64,000 nt of DNA, from positions 3,914,984-3,978,983 of the forward strand of contig CAXAMN010021361.1 in NCBI GenBank assembly GCA_963970005.1. Direction: 5' to 3'. This document shows, in pieces, positions 10,402 through 21,085 of this stretch. The notes under the pieces are model-generated. The model was not told the DNA's origin, ran no database searches, and saw nothing but the letters and a program-made list of their open reading frames with translations. The first letter of the stretch is position 1. Every line of letters starts with the position of its first letter. This DNA comes from Durusdinium trenchii (Eukaryota; Sar; Dinophyceae; Suessiales; Symbiodiniaceae). Both the position numbers and the translations under genes were made by a program.

Positions 10402-11218
10402 TGAGAGATTCATCTGGCTTCATCCTTGATCCACAAAAAATGGCCCTGAAGATGTGTTCCGCACCCATCCATCCCATGCGTTCCCGCCCTTCCCACACCG
10501 AGCTCCACCGAAACCCCTCCACTTGGTTCCAATCCCCGCCAAAACTTGGCCGCCATCAAGCGTCATGGCTTGGGGGGGCACCGGAATCCACACGGCCCAA
10601 AGAGTTCGCCTCGCCCGATCAGAGAACGCCCAGATGCAATAAGCTCGGGTTAGAGATCCGTTCCACCAGGACATGGAAGACCTGTCTGCGCGTGTCTGCG
10701 CCGCCAGGCTGCAAGGAGTTGGGCATTTTGGGGTTGCGGGAGAGAGTCCATGCTGGATCTATATATATATATGTATAGTTCATCGCTTTTATGTAGGTGA
10801 TGAGGTGATGAGGTGGTTCCAAAGAGCTACTAGTAGAGCTATGCATGAACACAAAGGAAAACGCGTTCCTGGGATCCCCTTAGATCCCCTTAGAATCTAT
10901 TTGGACGCTGCACATTCTAAGCATGGAAGTATATCTTCAATAACCGGGGAGCCATCCGCTCACCAAACCTCTTCTACTCTTCTTTGGACGCAAACATGAG
11001 AGCCAACAAACGTCTGGGCAGGGAGCAGGACGCAAACATGTTTTCAAAAAGGCTTTGCGCCGGTTCATTCTCCGACACATGTGTTTGCTTTGAACGATTG
11101 AATCTGCACATCGTGGGTTTTTCACCACTGGACTGCCCCCTAAGAACCGAAAACGCCACGGGACCCAGTTTGCGGTGGTCTCCTGCGGAAACCGAAGAGA
11201 CCACTTCCGTCGTCTCCT
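10402..11218. other. Unassigned region
   Basis: There are open frames on both strands (for example plus 10401-10778 and minus 10619-10852) without recognised motifs. At 10676-10720 both strands look exon-like (plus DMEDLSARVCAARLQ; minus VFHVLVERIS), which shows how little can be decided here by eye. A short TA run lies at 10757-10774. Confidence 0.2.
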
Positions 11219-11645
11219 CGGAGTTCCTAGTAGCGGTAGCGTCCTTGCTCCTAGTAGCGATGCCAGGAGGTGCTAGTAGCGACCTTGCTCCTAGTAGTAA
11301 GGCCAGGAGCCCCTAGTGGCGTCCTTGCTNNNNNNNNNNTATAGCGATGCTAGGAGCCCCTAGTAGCTTCTTGCTCCTAGTAGTAATGCCAGGAGCCCCT
11401 AGTAGCGTCCTTGCTCCTAGTAGCGATGCCAGGAGCCCCTAGTAGCGTCCTTGCTGCTAGTAGCGATGCCAGGAGCCCCTAGTAGAGTCCTTGCTCCTAG
11501 TAGTAAGGCCAGGAGCCCCTAGTAGCTTCTTGCTCCTAGTAGTAAGGCCAGGAGCCCCTAGTAGCGTCCTTGCTCCTAGTAGCGATGCCAGGAGCACCTA
11601 GTAGCGTCCTTGCTGCTAGTAGTAAGGCTAGGAGCCCCTATATAA
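11219..11645 (+). repeat. 40-bp CTAGTAGC tandem array with an assembly gap
   Basis: Units of 40 bp contain CCTAGTAGCGTCCTTGCTCC followed by TAGTAGCGATGCCAGGAGCC, with point variants (GTAA for GCGA). AGGAGC and GCTCCT within a unit can pair across about 16 bases. Ten Ns at 11330-11339 interrupt it. Dispersed copies occur near 26.15, 30.72, 34.1 and 56.4 kb. Confidence 0.92.
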
Positions 11646-13577
11646 TTGCGCCTCCAGGAGTTCTTCCATCCAATTCTCCGTCTCTTGTCCCATGACCTGA
11701 TTGCCTCGCAACAGGCGCGCGGTGGGTGTCTCGCGCGGTGTCCAAGCGGGACCTTTTCGAGGTTTGAAAACGATTTGGTACCGGAGTTTGTTGAGGTCAG
11801 AGTTTGCAAACAGTGCGTTCAAACAGTGGAGAAACTGTTCAAGAATATCGAAGAATCAGAACTAAAGACATCTAAAGACGGAAAAATATCAACTCCCTCT
11901 TGCTTCGTGACTAGCTTTGAGAATCGAGGTTGCAAACTGACGTCGAACACTTGCTATCCGGAAATAGCAAGTGTAGCCAGGTGGATTGAAGAGAAGCGTA
12001 AAACGGTCGAAACGTCGTTCTTGCGAACCAAAAGCCTGACAACCTGAAGTTGAACAGGTGGTGCTAGGATGAAATGAAGCAGACTCGACCATCAGGCCCC
12101 AGGTATGTGGTGCCAAGTATTATATTTTCTGAGGTGAGACAGCATCAATCTGGAAGATTCTGAAGATGCCGTTTTGAGGAGATAAAAATGGGTGACTGAC
12201 ATTGACGTGTCAAATTCTGGGGACCAAGCGAGCCAAAGTTCACAGCCAGTGATGACAGGAGGGAAGGGACTAGAATTCCAAGCTGTTGAATCGAGTTCAC
12301 ACAAGATACATCATGCTCTCGTTCTGCATTCGACGGAAGTGGAGCTCTTATTTCAAGAAACAAGAACCAACTCCTATATTATTGTATTATACATTTTGGG
12401 CATCCACCAAACCATGGCTGCTGGATGGAGGGATTGAAAATCATCCCAGGACCCCAAGACCCCAAAAATCGTTGAAACGTTAACACTTTGCGCGGGTTTG
12501 CCCTCCGACTCAAAACCAACTCGCGCCCACCCCAATGAACCCCCATCCGCTTGGTCAGACTGTGTCTGGACCAAGCCTTTCAATAAAATACAGCCCGAGA
12601 AACTGAAGGCGCACATCTTTCCGAAGCTCCTCACCACCGCCTCGTCCTCGTCGTCCGCTTCCGCCGCTGACTGCACGGAGTCCCAATCCTCACGGATCAC
12701 TTTCAGCCGCTCCCCGTAGCCTCGGGGGCGTACGCGAACCTGAGGTTGAAGTGATGAGCCTTTTTGGACACCAGTTGGAACCTTTTGGTAGGGGGGAGCC
12801 CACATGACCGGGTTTGCAGCGCAGAAACGCTGGCCGCGTGTGAGAACCCCGGAGCCATGTTCTTCGATCGTACTTGCAAGGGAAAAGAAGAAAAAAAACA
12901 TGACACATCATGACACCAATACCACCCCCGAACACGACACCTGCGACGGCCGAAACATGCGTGCTCTCTTTGCACGGCAAACGGAAGCCCAGCCGTCGGG
13001 GACGGGGTACCCTGTCAGTGTGTAATGTGCCATGTGTATATATGTGATATTGTTGTGTATGCGATATGTAATTTAAGTGCAGATTATATGTGGCGTTCTT
13101 TGTTTCACTAATGATGTTGTCTTATCGTCTTAGGTACTCTTAGATTGTCTTTTTGTCATGAATTCATGATTTCTGTGTTGCGTGGTGTTCTTCGCCGAAT
13201 TCGTTCTTCTCCTCTTCGTTCTTCCATTTCCCACGGTGGCAAAAATGGACTCCGAATGAAACTGGATCAAAAGCCTTGGGCGAATGGAGCCGCTGGGATC
13301 GGCGAATGCTGAACAGCTCATTTCGGATCAACAAACCTGCTGGTGAAATAAAACAGAAAACAAGCTGCAAACTGCAGATTTCATAAGTCCCAAGCAGAAA
13401 AAGACATGCTGGTAATGGTAAGTTGATTTGCAGAAAACGCAGATGTCATGAAATCACCTGAATTGTTCGGCAAATGATTCACAAACACTTGTTCCACAAG
13501 TGAAAACCCCGCCGCCAGTCACCCACACACATGCTCCATCCTCCCGCCATCTTCCTGTCCAGGCCGCTAGTGCTCAC
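11646..13577 (-). other. Region below globin-like domain 1 with exon candidates
   Basis: Best minus-strand candidates: 13012-12940 (acceptor ACTGACAG, donor GTGTCG; GWASVCRAKRARMFRPSQ); an open frame 12901-12374 containing GYGERLKVIREDWDSVQSA then EADDEDEAVVRSFGKM; and 11696-11660 (VMGQETENWMEELLE, donor GCGCAA) at the edge of the 40-bp array. The 12.9-12.6 kb segment has three competing frames, so the order cannot be fixed. A plus frame 11646-12047 (133 codons) covers the same DNA and is unassigned. The next globin-like exons were sought here without success. Confidence 0.3.
11947..11974. other. Perfect 11-bp inverted repeat (hairpin)
   Basis: ACACTTGCTAT and ATAGCAAGTGT are separated by the six bases CCGGAA. 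It lies inside an open plus frame. No function assigned. Confidence 0.75.
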
Positions 13578-13672
13578 GAAGCTGTAGGCGGAGCCCGTGT
13601 AGCTGAGCACTTGCCGCCAGGCGGCGATGCTGCCAGGCGGTGAGTCCGTGGCGTTCTGCTGCAGGAGTTCGC
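13578..13672 (-). CDS. Exon d of globin-like domain 1 (H helix)
   Basis: The exon has 95 bases. The acceptor is GCTCTGAG and the donor is GTGAGC. It encodes ELLQQNATD then SIAAWRQVLSYTGSAYSF, matching the Trp-containing H helix of globins. It leaves in phase 0; the next exon was not identified. Confidence 0.6.
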
Positions 13673-15655
13673 CTCAGAGCGAGCGAACACGCACGGGTTG
13701 CGAGCGGTAGCGAGTGGCGGCCTGAGCTCGGAGCTCGGAGCGCCCTGTCCCATTGGCAATCCGACTGACTAATAAAACGCACCCGAAAACGGAACACTTC
13801 TCTAATTGACTACTCTACGTATAAGACGTCCTTTCCCCCGAATAAACATTCTTCCCAGAAACAACGCAAGCAGCGGCCTGACCAACTCGCCACGCAGAAT
13901 TACTCTGAGACCAGGCAGTTTCGCAGTTCCGCCGCAGAGGTATTGTTGGGTTACTGGCCATGCCAAATCCTTGTGAAAGCATAGCTTTTTGTGCCTCCTC
14001 TGACCTCGTGCCATGCTCACACACTTCATCGGCTAAGTGGCCAAAGGCGTCTTTCACAGCCTCCACACGCATCTCGGTGATCTCATAGCCCAAGTGTCGA
14101 AAGGCCAAGGTTTCGACATAGCCTACCGTCGGCCCTACGTCGACGCACAGAGATCTGCCGAAAACAAAGGTTTGGCGTCTTGACGAGCCGAAGAATCATT
14201 GAAGAGAGAAAACAGGAAAACGCCCCTACTGTAATACCCAACTGTTTCCATTCACACCTTTTCGGGAAGGCCAATTAATTGTCGTGTATTCTAGGACCAT
14301 CCTGTCAGGGTATGGATGGACTACCCTACACTGCTTAGGGATCTCCAGCCCAGGACACCCAAACATACCCAGACAGGATGGTTCAGGTTTGTGTTAGCCT
14401 CTGATATCTTGCCTGTTCTTTCGACCTCAAGATCATCTGTCACTCACTCGCTCGCTCGCTCCCTGCATGGAGAACCGTCCGCAGTCGGTGGGGTGAACCA
14501 GCCGAAAACCGCTCAATGCTTTGTCCGATGTCAACCCAGATCGTATCTGTGTCCAGGAAGGAGTATGCTCTGTGCGTAGATTCCCATACATGTTATATAA
14601 TGTTGTAAAATTTATAAATCATATAGCCATGCAAGCATGCAATGGTGTTCATGAACAGTTTCCAAAAAGCACCCTGCACGGGTAACCACTCCATTGGGCG
14701 GCAGAAAAATAAAAACACTCCCTGAAATCCTTCCGTCAATCCAAGGAGCTTTTCATCTCCTCGGGGTCTTCACACTTGTCACACAACAATCGGAAGCCAT
14801 TGTAGAGGCGCATAGACATCAAGGAACGTGGTGTGCTGAACTTGTCCTGATGAAGCACAGCGGCAAATATCTGTCCCAAAGCTTACATGGCTCACAAATC
14901 CATGGTCACCACCATTCAGCACACGTTTGTTCCGATGGTCGTTTCGCCATACAGGATTCTCAATCCCAGTGTTGCGACTGGCACCAGTCTGGTGAAATCC
15001 CATCATCAGCTGAATTGTTTTTATCCTCGCTTCGACTTCGAACCAAGCTAAAGATGTGGAAAGGCACCACACTTGCGATCAGTTCCCCAAAAAAACATCC
15101 TAAACGTGTCAGTTCGAGGTTTTCCCATGAAGAAAACACAGCATAAAGAGCATCGGTGGCACGTGTTTCCTTCGCCTCTCGCTGCAAACGATTGCCATGC
15201 TGATTCGACTCTGCGCCGCTTTTGGATGGGCGAGTGGACCCATTCGAACAGGTGAAAAACGTGGAACGAAGGGGTGTGGTGAACCGCCAAACATGTCAGA
15301 ACCGCCAAACACCCGTCACCATGACTGAGCAGAGCCAGAGCCAGGTGTTGGAGTATTGTTCCTTCAGACCAGGCGAGCCAAAGTTCTGGCGGAAACGATG
15401 CCCAACAAGCCCAAACGGATTACCATCTTGGGACAACCAGTGACATTCGATTTCGGAGGAGAGGCTCCACGAGCCGAACTAGAGGCTCACCGAAGCTTTT
15501 CGGAACGGTGCACCACGAGCATCCGTGAGCTTCCGTTCTGTGCCGTAAGCATCGACCCAGGAAAGTCCTTAATGGAGATCAATGCCCCTGCAAGGCTGGA
15601 GTAGATGGCATCGCCCACCATCCCTTTGTCGTCGCCCATGGCTTTGTTGAGGATC
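13578..15655 (-). CDS. Globin-like domain encoded by four exons (domain 1)
   Basis: Seen: four minus-strand segments splice with matching phases, join 15655-15592, 14870-14750, 14122-14012, 13672-13578. The first three introns (721, 627, 339 bases) are GC-AG; the donor after the last exon is GT. The joined frame has no stop and gives about 131 residues. In order it shows GDAIYSSL (B-helix-like), FSTPRSLMSMR (start of E helix), DPEEMKSYVETL, LAFRHLGYEI (F helix with a His at the F8 position), a G-helix segment and AAWRQVLSYTG (H helix). Known: this order matches a globin fold, and multi-exon tandem globin proteins are typical of dinoflagellates. Inference: it binds heme through the His of FRH; the E7 position appears to be Ser, so no distal His is evident. 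Neighbouring exons on both sides are unresolved, so this is a domain, not a whole gene. A shorter or longer first exon is possible. Confidence 0.72.
14012..14122 (-). CDS. Exon c of globin-like domain 1 (F/G helices)
   Basis: The exon has 111 bases. The acceptor is GACGGTAG and the donor is GCACGA, in phase 1. It encodes YVETLAFRHLGYEITE and a following amphipathic helix. The His of FRH sits where globins carry the heme-binding proximal His. The frame is also open past the donor, so the 3' edge is chosen because the GC donor joins in frame to exon d as CEH-G-ELL. Confidence 0.7.
14750..14870 (-). CDS. Exon b of globin-like domain 1 (E-helix region)
   Basis: The exon has 121 bases. The acceptor is GGGACAG and the donor is GCTCCT, in phase 1. 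It encodes KFSTPRSLMSMR and CEDPEEMK, the CD/E-helix part of the globin pattern. The codon split across the junction becomes Ser, giving MKSYVETL. The exon is under 60 codons, so a simple length cutoff would miss it. Confidence 0.68.
15592..15655 (-). CDS. Exon a of globin-like domain 1
   Basis: The exon has 64 bases. The acceptor follows a pyrimidine-rich run ending CTTCCCAG, and the donor is GCAGGG. It encodes 21 codons ending in GDAIYSSL and leaves in phase 0, which fits the phase-0 start of exon b. The reading frame stays open beyond the donor, so the 3' end rests on the fit to the globin pattern. Confidence 0.6.
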
Positions 15656-15839
15656 CTGGGAAGGAGACCAAGGCGGTCAGGGCCAAGGGTGGCAACAAAA
15701 TAACATAGAAGACATATCAAAATTGGTAGTTGAAGGCCAATGCACAAGTGCTCAAAAAAGATGTCCCATACTTCAATGCAAAGGGAACTCACGCGTCGAT
15801 CTGTTTCAGCCTATCTGTCAAATGTTTCCGTGCAGATGT

Positions 15840-16975
15840 GTGCATCACTCAATCTCACACACGCACACACTTGGAAGAGAGTTCTTATGAGCCTAAATTC
15901 AGTGTTGTTCCAAGCATTCACTCTTTTATGCAATACCGCATTAGCGCAAGAACGACCTCGAAGCTGGAAACAAACCTGAAAAGGGGCCGAGAACAACATG
16001 TAACTGTTTGTGCATCACCAGCTGAAGTTCAAAAGTTATGCAATTACACGGAAGGGCAGAGCTTTGCAAGTCTTCTCTGCCCTCCTGCATGCGAATTGTC
16101 GTGCAGGTGTGTGAGAAAATACCCTTTGGAACAGGGGGGGAGAGAAAGAACCGAGAAAGAGAAACGAAGAAACAGGAACGAAAATACGCAGTTCAACACC
16201 TCTGTCACAACCTACTGTAACAAGCCTTTACACAAGCGAGAAAAAACAAGAACCGGAAAGAGAAGAGGAAAAAGAAGAGACACCGCTTCCCAGCACACAA
16301 GTGTCGAATGAAACTTAAGGTGTTGTTCCCTCAAGAACTGTGTGTAGAATACACACAACCGAAGCCGTGCATGTGCGGCGCAACCTGTCTTACACCTAAT
16401 ACGCCTTTACAAAGGAGAGAAAAGCAACGAAGAGAAGAGGCAGCCCGAAAGAGAGAAAAATAACTTGTGGAAAGTGGGTTAGAAAGCTATAGAGCTGTAT
16501 ATAGTATACATGAACTGCATGCATGAGGGTGAGTTCACGCTGGAACTCAGGCATATGTTTAGAAGCTCTGCAGCATAATCAAGTTCAATGGTAATCCGCA
16601 ATTCAGTGGAGATTCGAGTAATGACGCAGTTCAGAGGAAATCACTCCAACTACGGGAGTATTGAGACGGCGCCCAAAAATTGGTTCACACATGTTCACAC
16701 AGCAAACCAAAATGGGACGATGCTGCGAAGTCACACTCAGAAACGAGCTCATATGAGCCTAAATTCAGTGTTGTTCCAAAGTGCAGTAACTCTTCAATGC
16801 AAATACCGGAGTAATTAATAAAGTTATGCGGGTACACGGAAGTGATCAGCTTCCGCTTTCTCGGACTATTGCAAAGAGCTTCGTTGGGCAGAGCTTTGCA
16901 AGTACTCTCTGCCCCCTGCATGCTACAGTAGTTGTCGTGCAGGTGCGTGAGAAAGTACCCTTTGGAACAGGGTTT
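15840..16975 (+). repeat. Diverged direct duplication, two long copies and a partial third
   Basis: Copy 1 (about 15850-16140) and copy 2 (about 16720-16975) share ATGAGCCTAAATTCAGTGTT then GTTCCAA, a GGCAGAGCTTTGCAAGT block, and a GTCGTGCAGGTG.GTGAGAAA block, in the same order. Copy 2 carries extra sequence (about 40 bases near 16855). A further partial similarity links 16219-16310 with 16395-16460 (CGCCTTTACA, GAGAGAAA). Confidence 0.8.
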
Positions 16976-17032
16976 GACAACAACAACAACAAGAAGAACA
17001 ACAACAACAACAAGAACAACAACAACAACCTG
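16976..17032 (+). repeat. (AAC)n microsatellite
   Basis: AAC triplets with AAG interruptions, directly after copy 2 of the duplication. Confidence 0.9.
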
Positions 17033-17900
17033 CTGGTTCCTATCCTTCGCGTCGTCTAGTCAAAAAGGAGGGTCTCTGGCTCCCGTGGCCCCCATCCGCT
17101 ACCCTCATCACCGGCCCTTTGCGAAATCTTCCACACTCCACCTGATGAGAAGTTCACCATCGTGAATCCGCCTTCGAAAATGGACCCTGCATGACCCTGG
17201 CTCAAAGAACCCGGGATGTTCTTCGCATCTGTCCATCCAACAACCACCCTGCCATGGAAGTCATAGTTTCAGAAATGTCTAGCAAATTGCTTCCTTGCCC
17301 ACCCAGTACGTGTCACAACCCTCAAATAGCTTTTAATTAGACACCATTTCAGTTCGGGGACCTCCAAAGTCGGGTAACATCAATTCACCTCCAGGCGGCT
17401 CAAAGGATTGTCTCAAGACCACGACCTCTGACTGCCTCAGGTCGGCGGCGGTCACCACCCACCAGTTCGCAGCGGCCCACCGGTGGCCGATTCCTCATTA
17501 AAGACTCAGAAACCGACCTGTTTCTAATCCTTCGAACGTGGCATCAATGTGGAACCTGCGAATTTCCGTCACCATCTCAGTCCCACTTGCAGGACGAACT
17601 ATCCTGCTAGTCGGCTTGTCGGACTATCCGGCACAGAGAATTGCAATTCAACAAAAATAAACACCGACCCTCCCGTTTCATACTCATTCATTCGGTGCTA
17701 TGACTGTTCCATCTACCCTGTCACCTATCCTGCCAGAGGCACCATTAGGAGATTATTGAATATCAACATAAACTGGGTCTAAATGCGCGATAAAGTGATA
17801 TAATAAGCAGCCCAATTACAATTCTCAGAGGTCTAGGATCTATAGCAATCAGAATAAAAATATCATAAGAAATATACAGTGTCATACTCATAAATGATGT

Positions 17901-18603
17901 TCGATATTGTTCGATACTTATCCAGCACTTGGATGCACCGAACGTACGCATGCGTTTGTCCACACTCCAATGATCACGTATCGCGCCCGGAGGCGGCCAC
18001 CGTGCAGGCTTCCTTGAAGCGCATCAGGCAGGGGGGCGAACACCGTCAAGATGCGGTGTTCGAAGGCGCAAGCAAGTTCTCCACCTTCCACTTCGCCAAA
18101 TAAGTTCACCTCCTAAATGCACACTCATATGGCTGTGAGTCAAAACCCGGGCACCTTGAGCTGGTTGACCCCCGAAAATCAACAGATCCCTTGTAGCAAG
18201 GGATGTCAACCCCCCATGGTTTGTGGGAAGGCTTTGACTCACAGTCAGATATACTCATGGCAATTTCCACATATACTGTATATATATATATATATCTGAT
18301 AGTGCAAACTCCATCTTCGTATTGATCTTCATTGGTCTTCTAACGGCCATGCAAATATATTTCGAGACCTGCCTCGTACTTTCGCCATTCTGCAGGCACA
18401 GCTTTCGCCCCATTGTTCAAGAAGTGGGATCCATCACACTTGGTATCTATCCATCAGCCAGAATCAATGTGGATCCAATCTCCACAGCTTGAAAAGGCCT
18501 TGAACCCCTATCCACATTCGCGCTCGGACACCATTGAGGAACCGAGCAAACCCCGATGCACCCGATGCAACGGAAAGGTCAGTCCAAGGTGCAATAGCTG
18601 CAG
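17901..18603 (+). other. Unassigned region with weak plus-strand exon candidates
   Basis: A plus frame at about 17990-18103 (ATVQASLKRIRQGGEHRQD, then KFSTFHFAK and a stop) and two competing plus frames at 18400-18590 look protein-like. None is recognised. A TA run lies at 18278-18296. Confidence 0.25.
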
Positions 18604-18726
18604 GAGACCAAAGGTCTCCCCAAAGGCATGAGTCTCACTGAAGACTTCCTGCGGCTTTTGGGGTACCTGGCGTCACGTTCGAAGAACATCAGGGAGCTGC
18701 CGTGGTCGACCAGCATGACCCGAAAG
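18604..18726 (+). CDS. Candidate exon, unassigned
   Basis: Forty-one codons run phase 0 to phase 0 between an acceptor AGCTGCAG and a donor GTGGAA. The frame includes GMSLTEDFLRLLGYLASRS and NIRELPWSTSMTRK, which has the look of a folded helical protein. The opposite strand is open as well over part of it. No family recognised. Confidence 0.33.
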
Positions 18727-20615
18727 GTGGAATGGGATTCGTCAGGAATGGGATTCTCATTGTGAAAGGAGGCCATCACTCACGAAGCATCCTGTTACAG
18801 ACTATTGTTAAGTCCTGGAACTCAACCAAAACTTCTGTATGGGTCGGTTCACTGTTCAACATCCCACAACTGAACAAATACAAATAAGATCAAACCAAGT
18901 CTAGTCATCGACATTGGGTGTACTTGAATGTCATTGGGCAGACACGGGATTGTCATCTCAAAATGTTCAACGGGCATCCATGGTACTTGAGAATCTTCAA
19001 TGGGCATCCATGGTACTGGAATCTCATTGATTTGGGCTCAACATGCGGCTGAACCTCGAGCCAGAAACCAAACAGTCGACGGACAGCAATCGCTGGAACC
19101 CTGAGCCGCGGAACGGGTTTTTCGCGTCGTGGGTCGGTCTATCTCTCCAACTTACCCACAAATGCATCGCACCAAATCAACCCCCCCCAAAAAAAAATAG
19201 AACGGCAGGCCCTGGAAGTGCACTTTTTCACCTATTTTGAGTGATCTGGAGGTAAATCACACCTGGCGCCATCCACAAAGAACAATGAAGCAACATGAGG
19301 TCTGGCGGCGCCATGGCGCCATGATGAGGTCTGGCTGCCTCCCTCGCCCCGAGTTCAATCGCGGCTCCTCGTCATCCGAATACTCGATCTCCTGGACCTG
19401 TGCGGGTCTGGCGGTCTCCGGACTGTGTGCCCCAGTGGGAGGCTGGAGTGGGGACGGTTTGCGTGGATGTTCTTGCACAAAGACTTTGTGTCTAAGGCGG
19501 ACATGAAACTGAGAGTTTCTGAGATGTTCTCATGGAACTGAGAGTTGTAGACACATGTAGACAGGGACGCGCGGAGATTCATCTGCGATCTGGACCGTTT
19601 CTGCGACCTGTGACGTCTGAAGGTCCGACGGGACAAGGTGTCACAGCAAAGAATAGGCAAGAGAAGACCGAAAGCAGCGAGTGACAGCGTGTGCAGCGAG
19701 CGACGTGCAGAAGGTTGCGAGTGCAAGTGAGTGAAGCACCGTGACTAGACTCTCAAAACAAAGGCTATTGACATAGACTCTGCAAAGGCTATTGAGGCTG
19801 ACAAGTAGAACCCCTTTTTATTGCCCAACCAGTTCGATTTCTAGCTACGCTCTTGCAGACACAACCCTTACAAAATTTTATAAAATATGTGTTTAATGTA
19901 TATTCACAACCCTTATTTTTTACTAAGAAAAAATGGTGCCCAAAATATGCGACTTTTACTGCAAATATCAGCGAAATATGACTTTGGGTTGGTTTTTTTG
20001 GGGGGTACCATATATATATATATATATATTTTATATATGATTATATATATATATATATGTGTGTGTGTTTGTATATTATTTATATGCATTTGGATACTCG
20101 TACATGTTTATATTTACATTTTTTTCAGTTGTTCTATACCTCTGTCATCCCTTGCCCTCAAGACCAATTCTAGAACCCCTATCACATTTCTGTGACCCCT
20201 TCATAAAGTCGATAGAATCCTTTCTCTCACACACAAGGCACAGAATAACACCTTCATCAAACCCACAGATCTCGCCCTGCAAAACACAGATCGGAAGATG
20301 TGCCATTCTCTGGTCCTACAACTCTATGACTCCAACATCCTTCAATCCACCGGTTCCCCTTCTTATTCCGGGGTTCATGGGAGGACCCACATGGAGTGAA
20401 GAGGTACTTCTTCTACAGGTATGTCAGCACAAATTGACACAACCAAGCTTCTGGGACACTTCTGTCTCAGCTTCTGTCCAAAGCCTGTATGTGATAGACT
20501 TAAAACCACAAACCCTCCAAAACCACCAGCCGAAGGAACATGCTTCAGGTGACAAACCTTCGACCTTTTTGTAATTTACCTTTATAAGAATATTAAATAA
20601 CCAAAAATAGACTCA
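18727..20615. other. Unassigned region with AT-rich microsatellites
   Basis: A minus-strand exon-like frame lies at about 19408-19330 (acceptor CGCACAG; VQEIEYSDDEEPRLNSG, acidic and probably disordered). A plus frame at about 19621-19730 is Arg/Lys-rich. TA and GT runs occupy about 20011-20070. The 171-codon plus frame 20059-20574 is unassigned. Confidence 0.25.
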
Positions 20616-21085
20616 TAGCGATGGCCTCCAACCTAATAGCGATGGCCTCCAACTTAATAGCGATGGCCTCCAACCTAGCAGCGATGGCCTCCAACCTAAT
20701 AGCGATGGCCTGCAACCTAATAGCGATGGCCTCCAACCTGATAGCGATGGCCTCCAACTTAATAGCGATGGACTCCAACCTAGCAGCGATGGCCTCTAAC
20801 CTAATAGCGATGGCCTCCAACTTAATAGCGCTATGGCCTCCAACCTGATAGCGATGGCCTCCAACTTAATAGCGATGGCCTCCAACCCAAACTAGTAGCG
20901 ATGGCCTCCAACCCAATACCAATGGCCTCCAACCTAGCAGCGATGGCCTCCAACCCAAACTAGTAGCGACAGCGATGGCCTCCAGCCCAATAGCGATGGC
21001 CTCCAACCTAGCAGCGATGGCCTCCAACCCAAACTAGTAGCGATGGCTTCCAACCCAATAGCGATGGCCTCCAACCTACTACTCT
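20616..21085 (+). repeat. 21-bp tandem array reading as a heptad repeat
   Basis: Units such as AGCGATGGCCTCCAACCTAAT repeat with a 21-bp period, becoming irregular after about 20830. Seven codons per unit give AMASNLI on the plus strand and LEAIAIR on the minus strand; the latter has heptad spacing of Leu and Ile. ACTAGTAGCGATGGC variants link it to the 40-bp CTAGTAGC family. No promoter or splice evidence supports expression. Confidence 0.88.

Larger units (their letters stand above)
15656..17900. other. Repeat-rich stretch without a recognised gene
   Basis: Apart from the duplication and microsatellite listed separately, only weak frames are seen. The 193-codon plus frame at 15730-16311 is unassigned and runs through the duplicated sequence. 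17040-17890 has no frame that I can support. Confidence 0.3.

Noticed and set aside
14500..14571. Exon-like minus frame (AYSFLDTDTIWVDIGQSIERF) with a good acceptor
   Set aside because: It lies inside the intron between globin exons b and c, whose phases fit perfectly. It is kept as a warning that protein-like frames with splice-like edges arise by chance here.
14990..15080. Exon-like minus frame (ELIASVVPFHIFSLVRSRSE)
   Set aside because: It lies inside the intron between globin exons a and b and is not needed to complete the domain.
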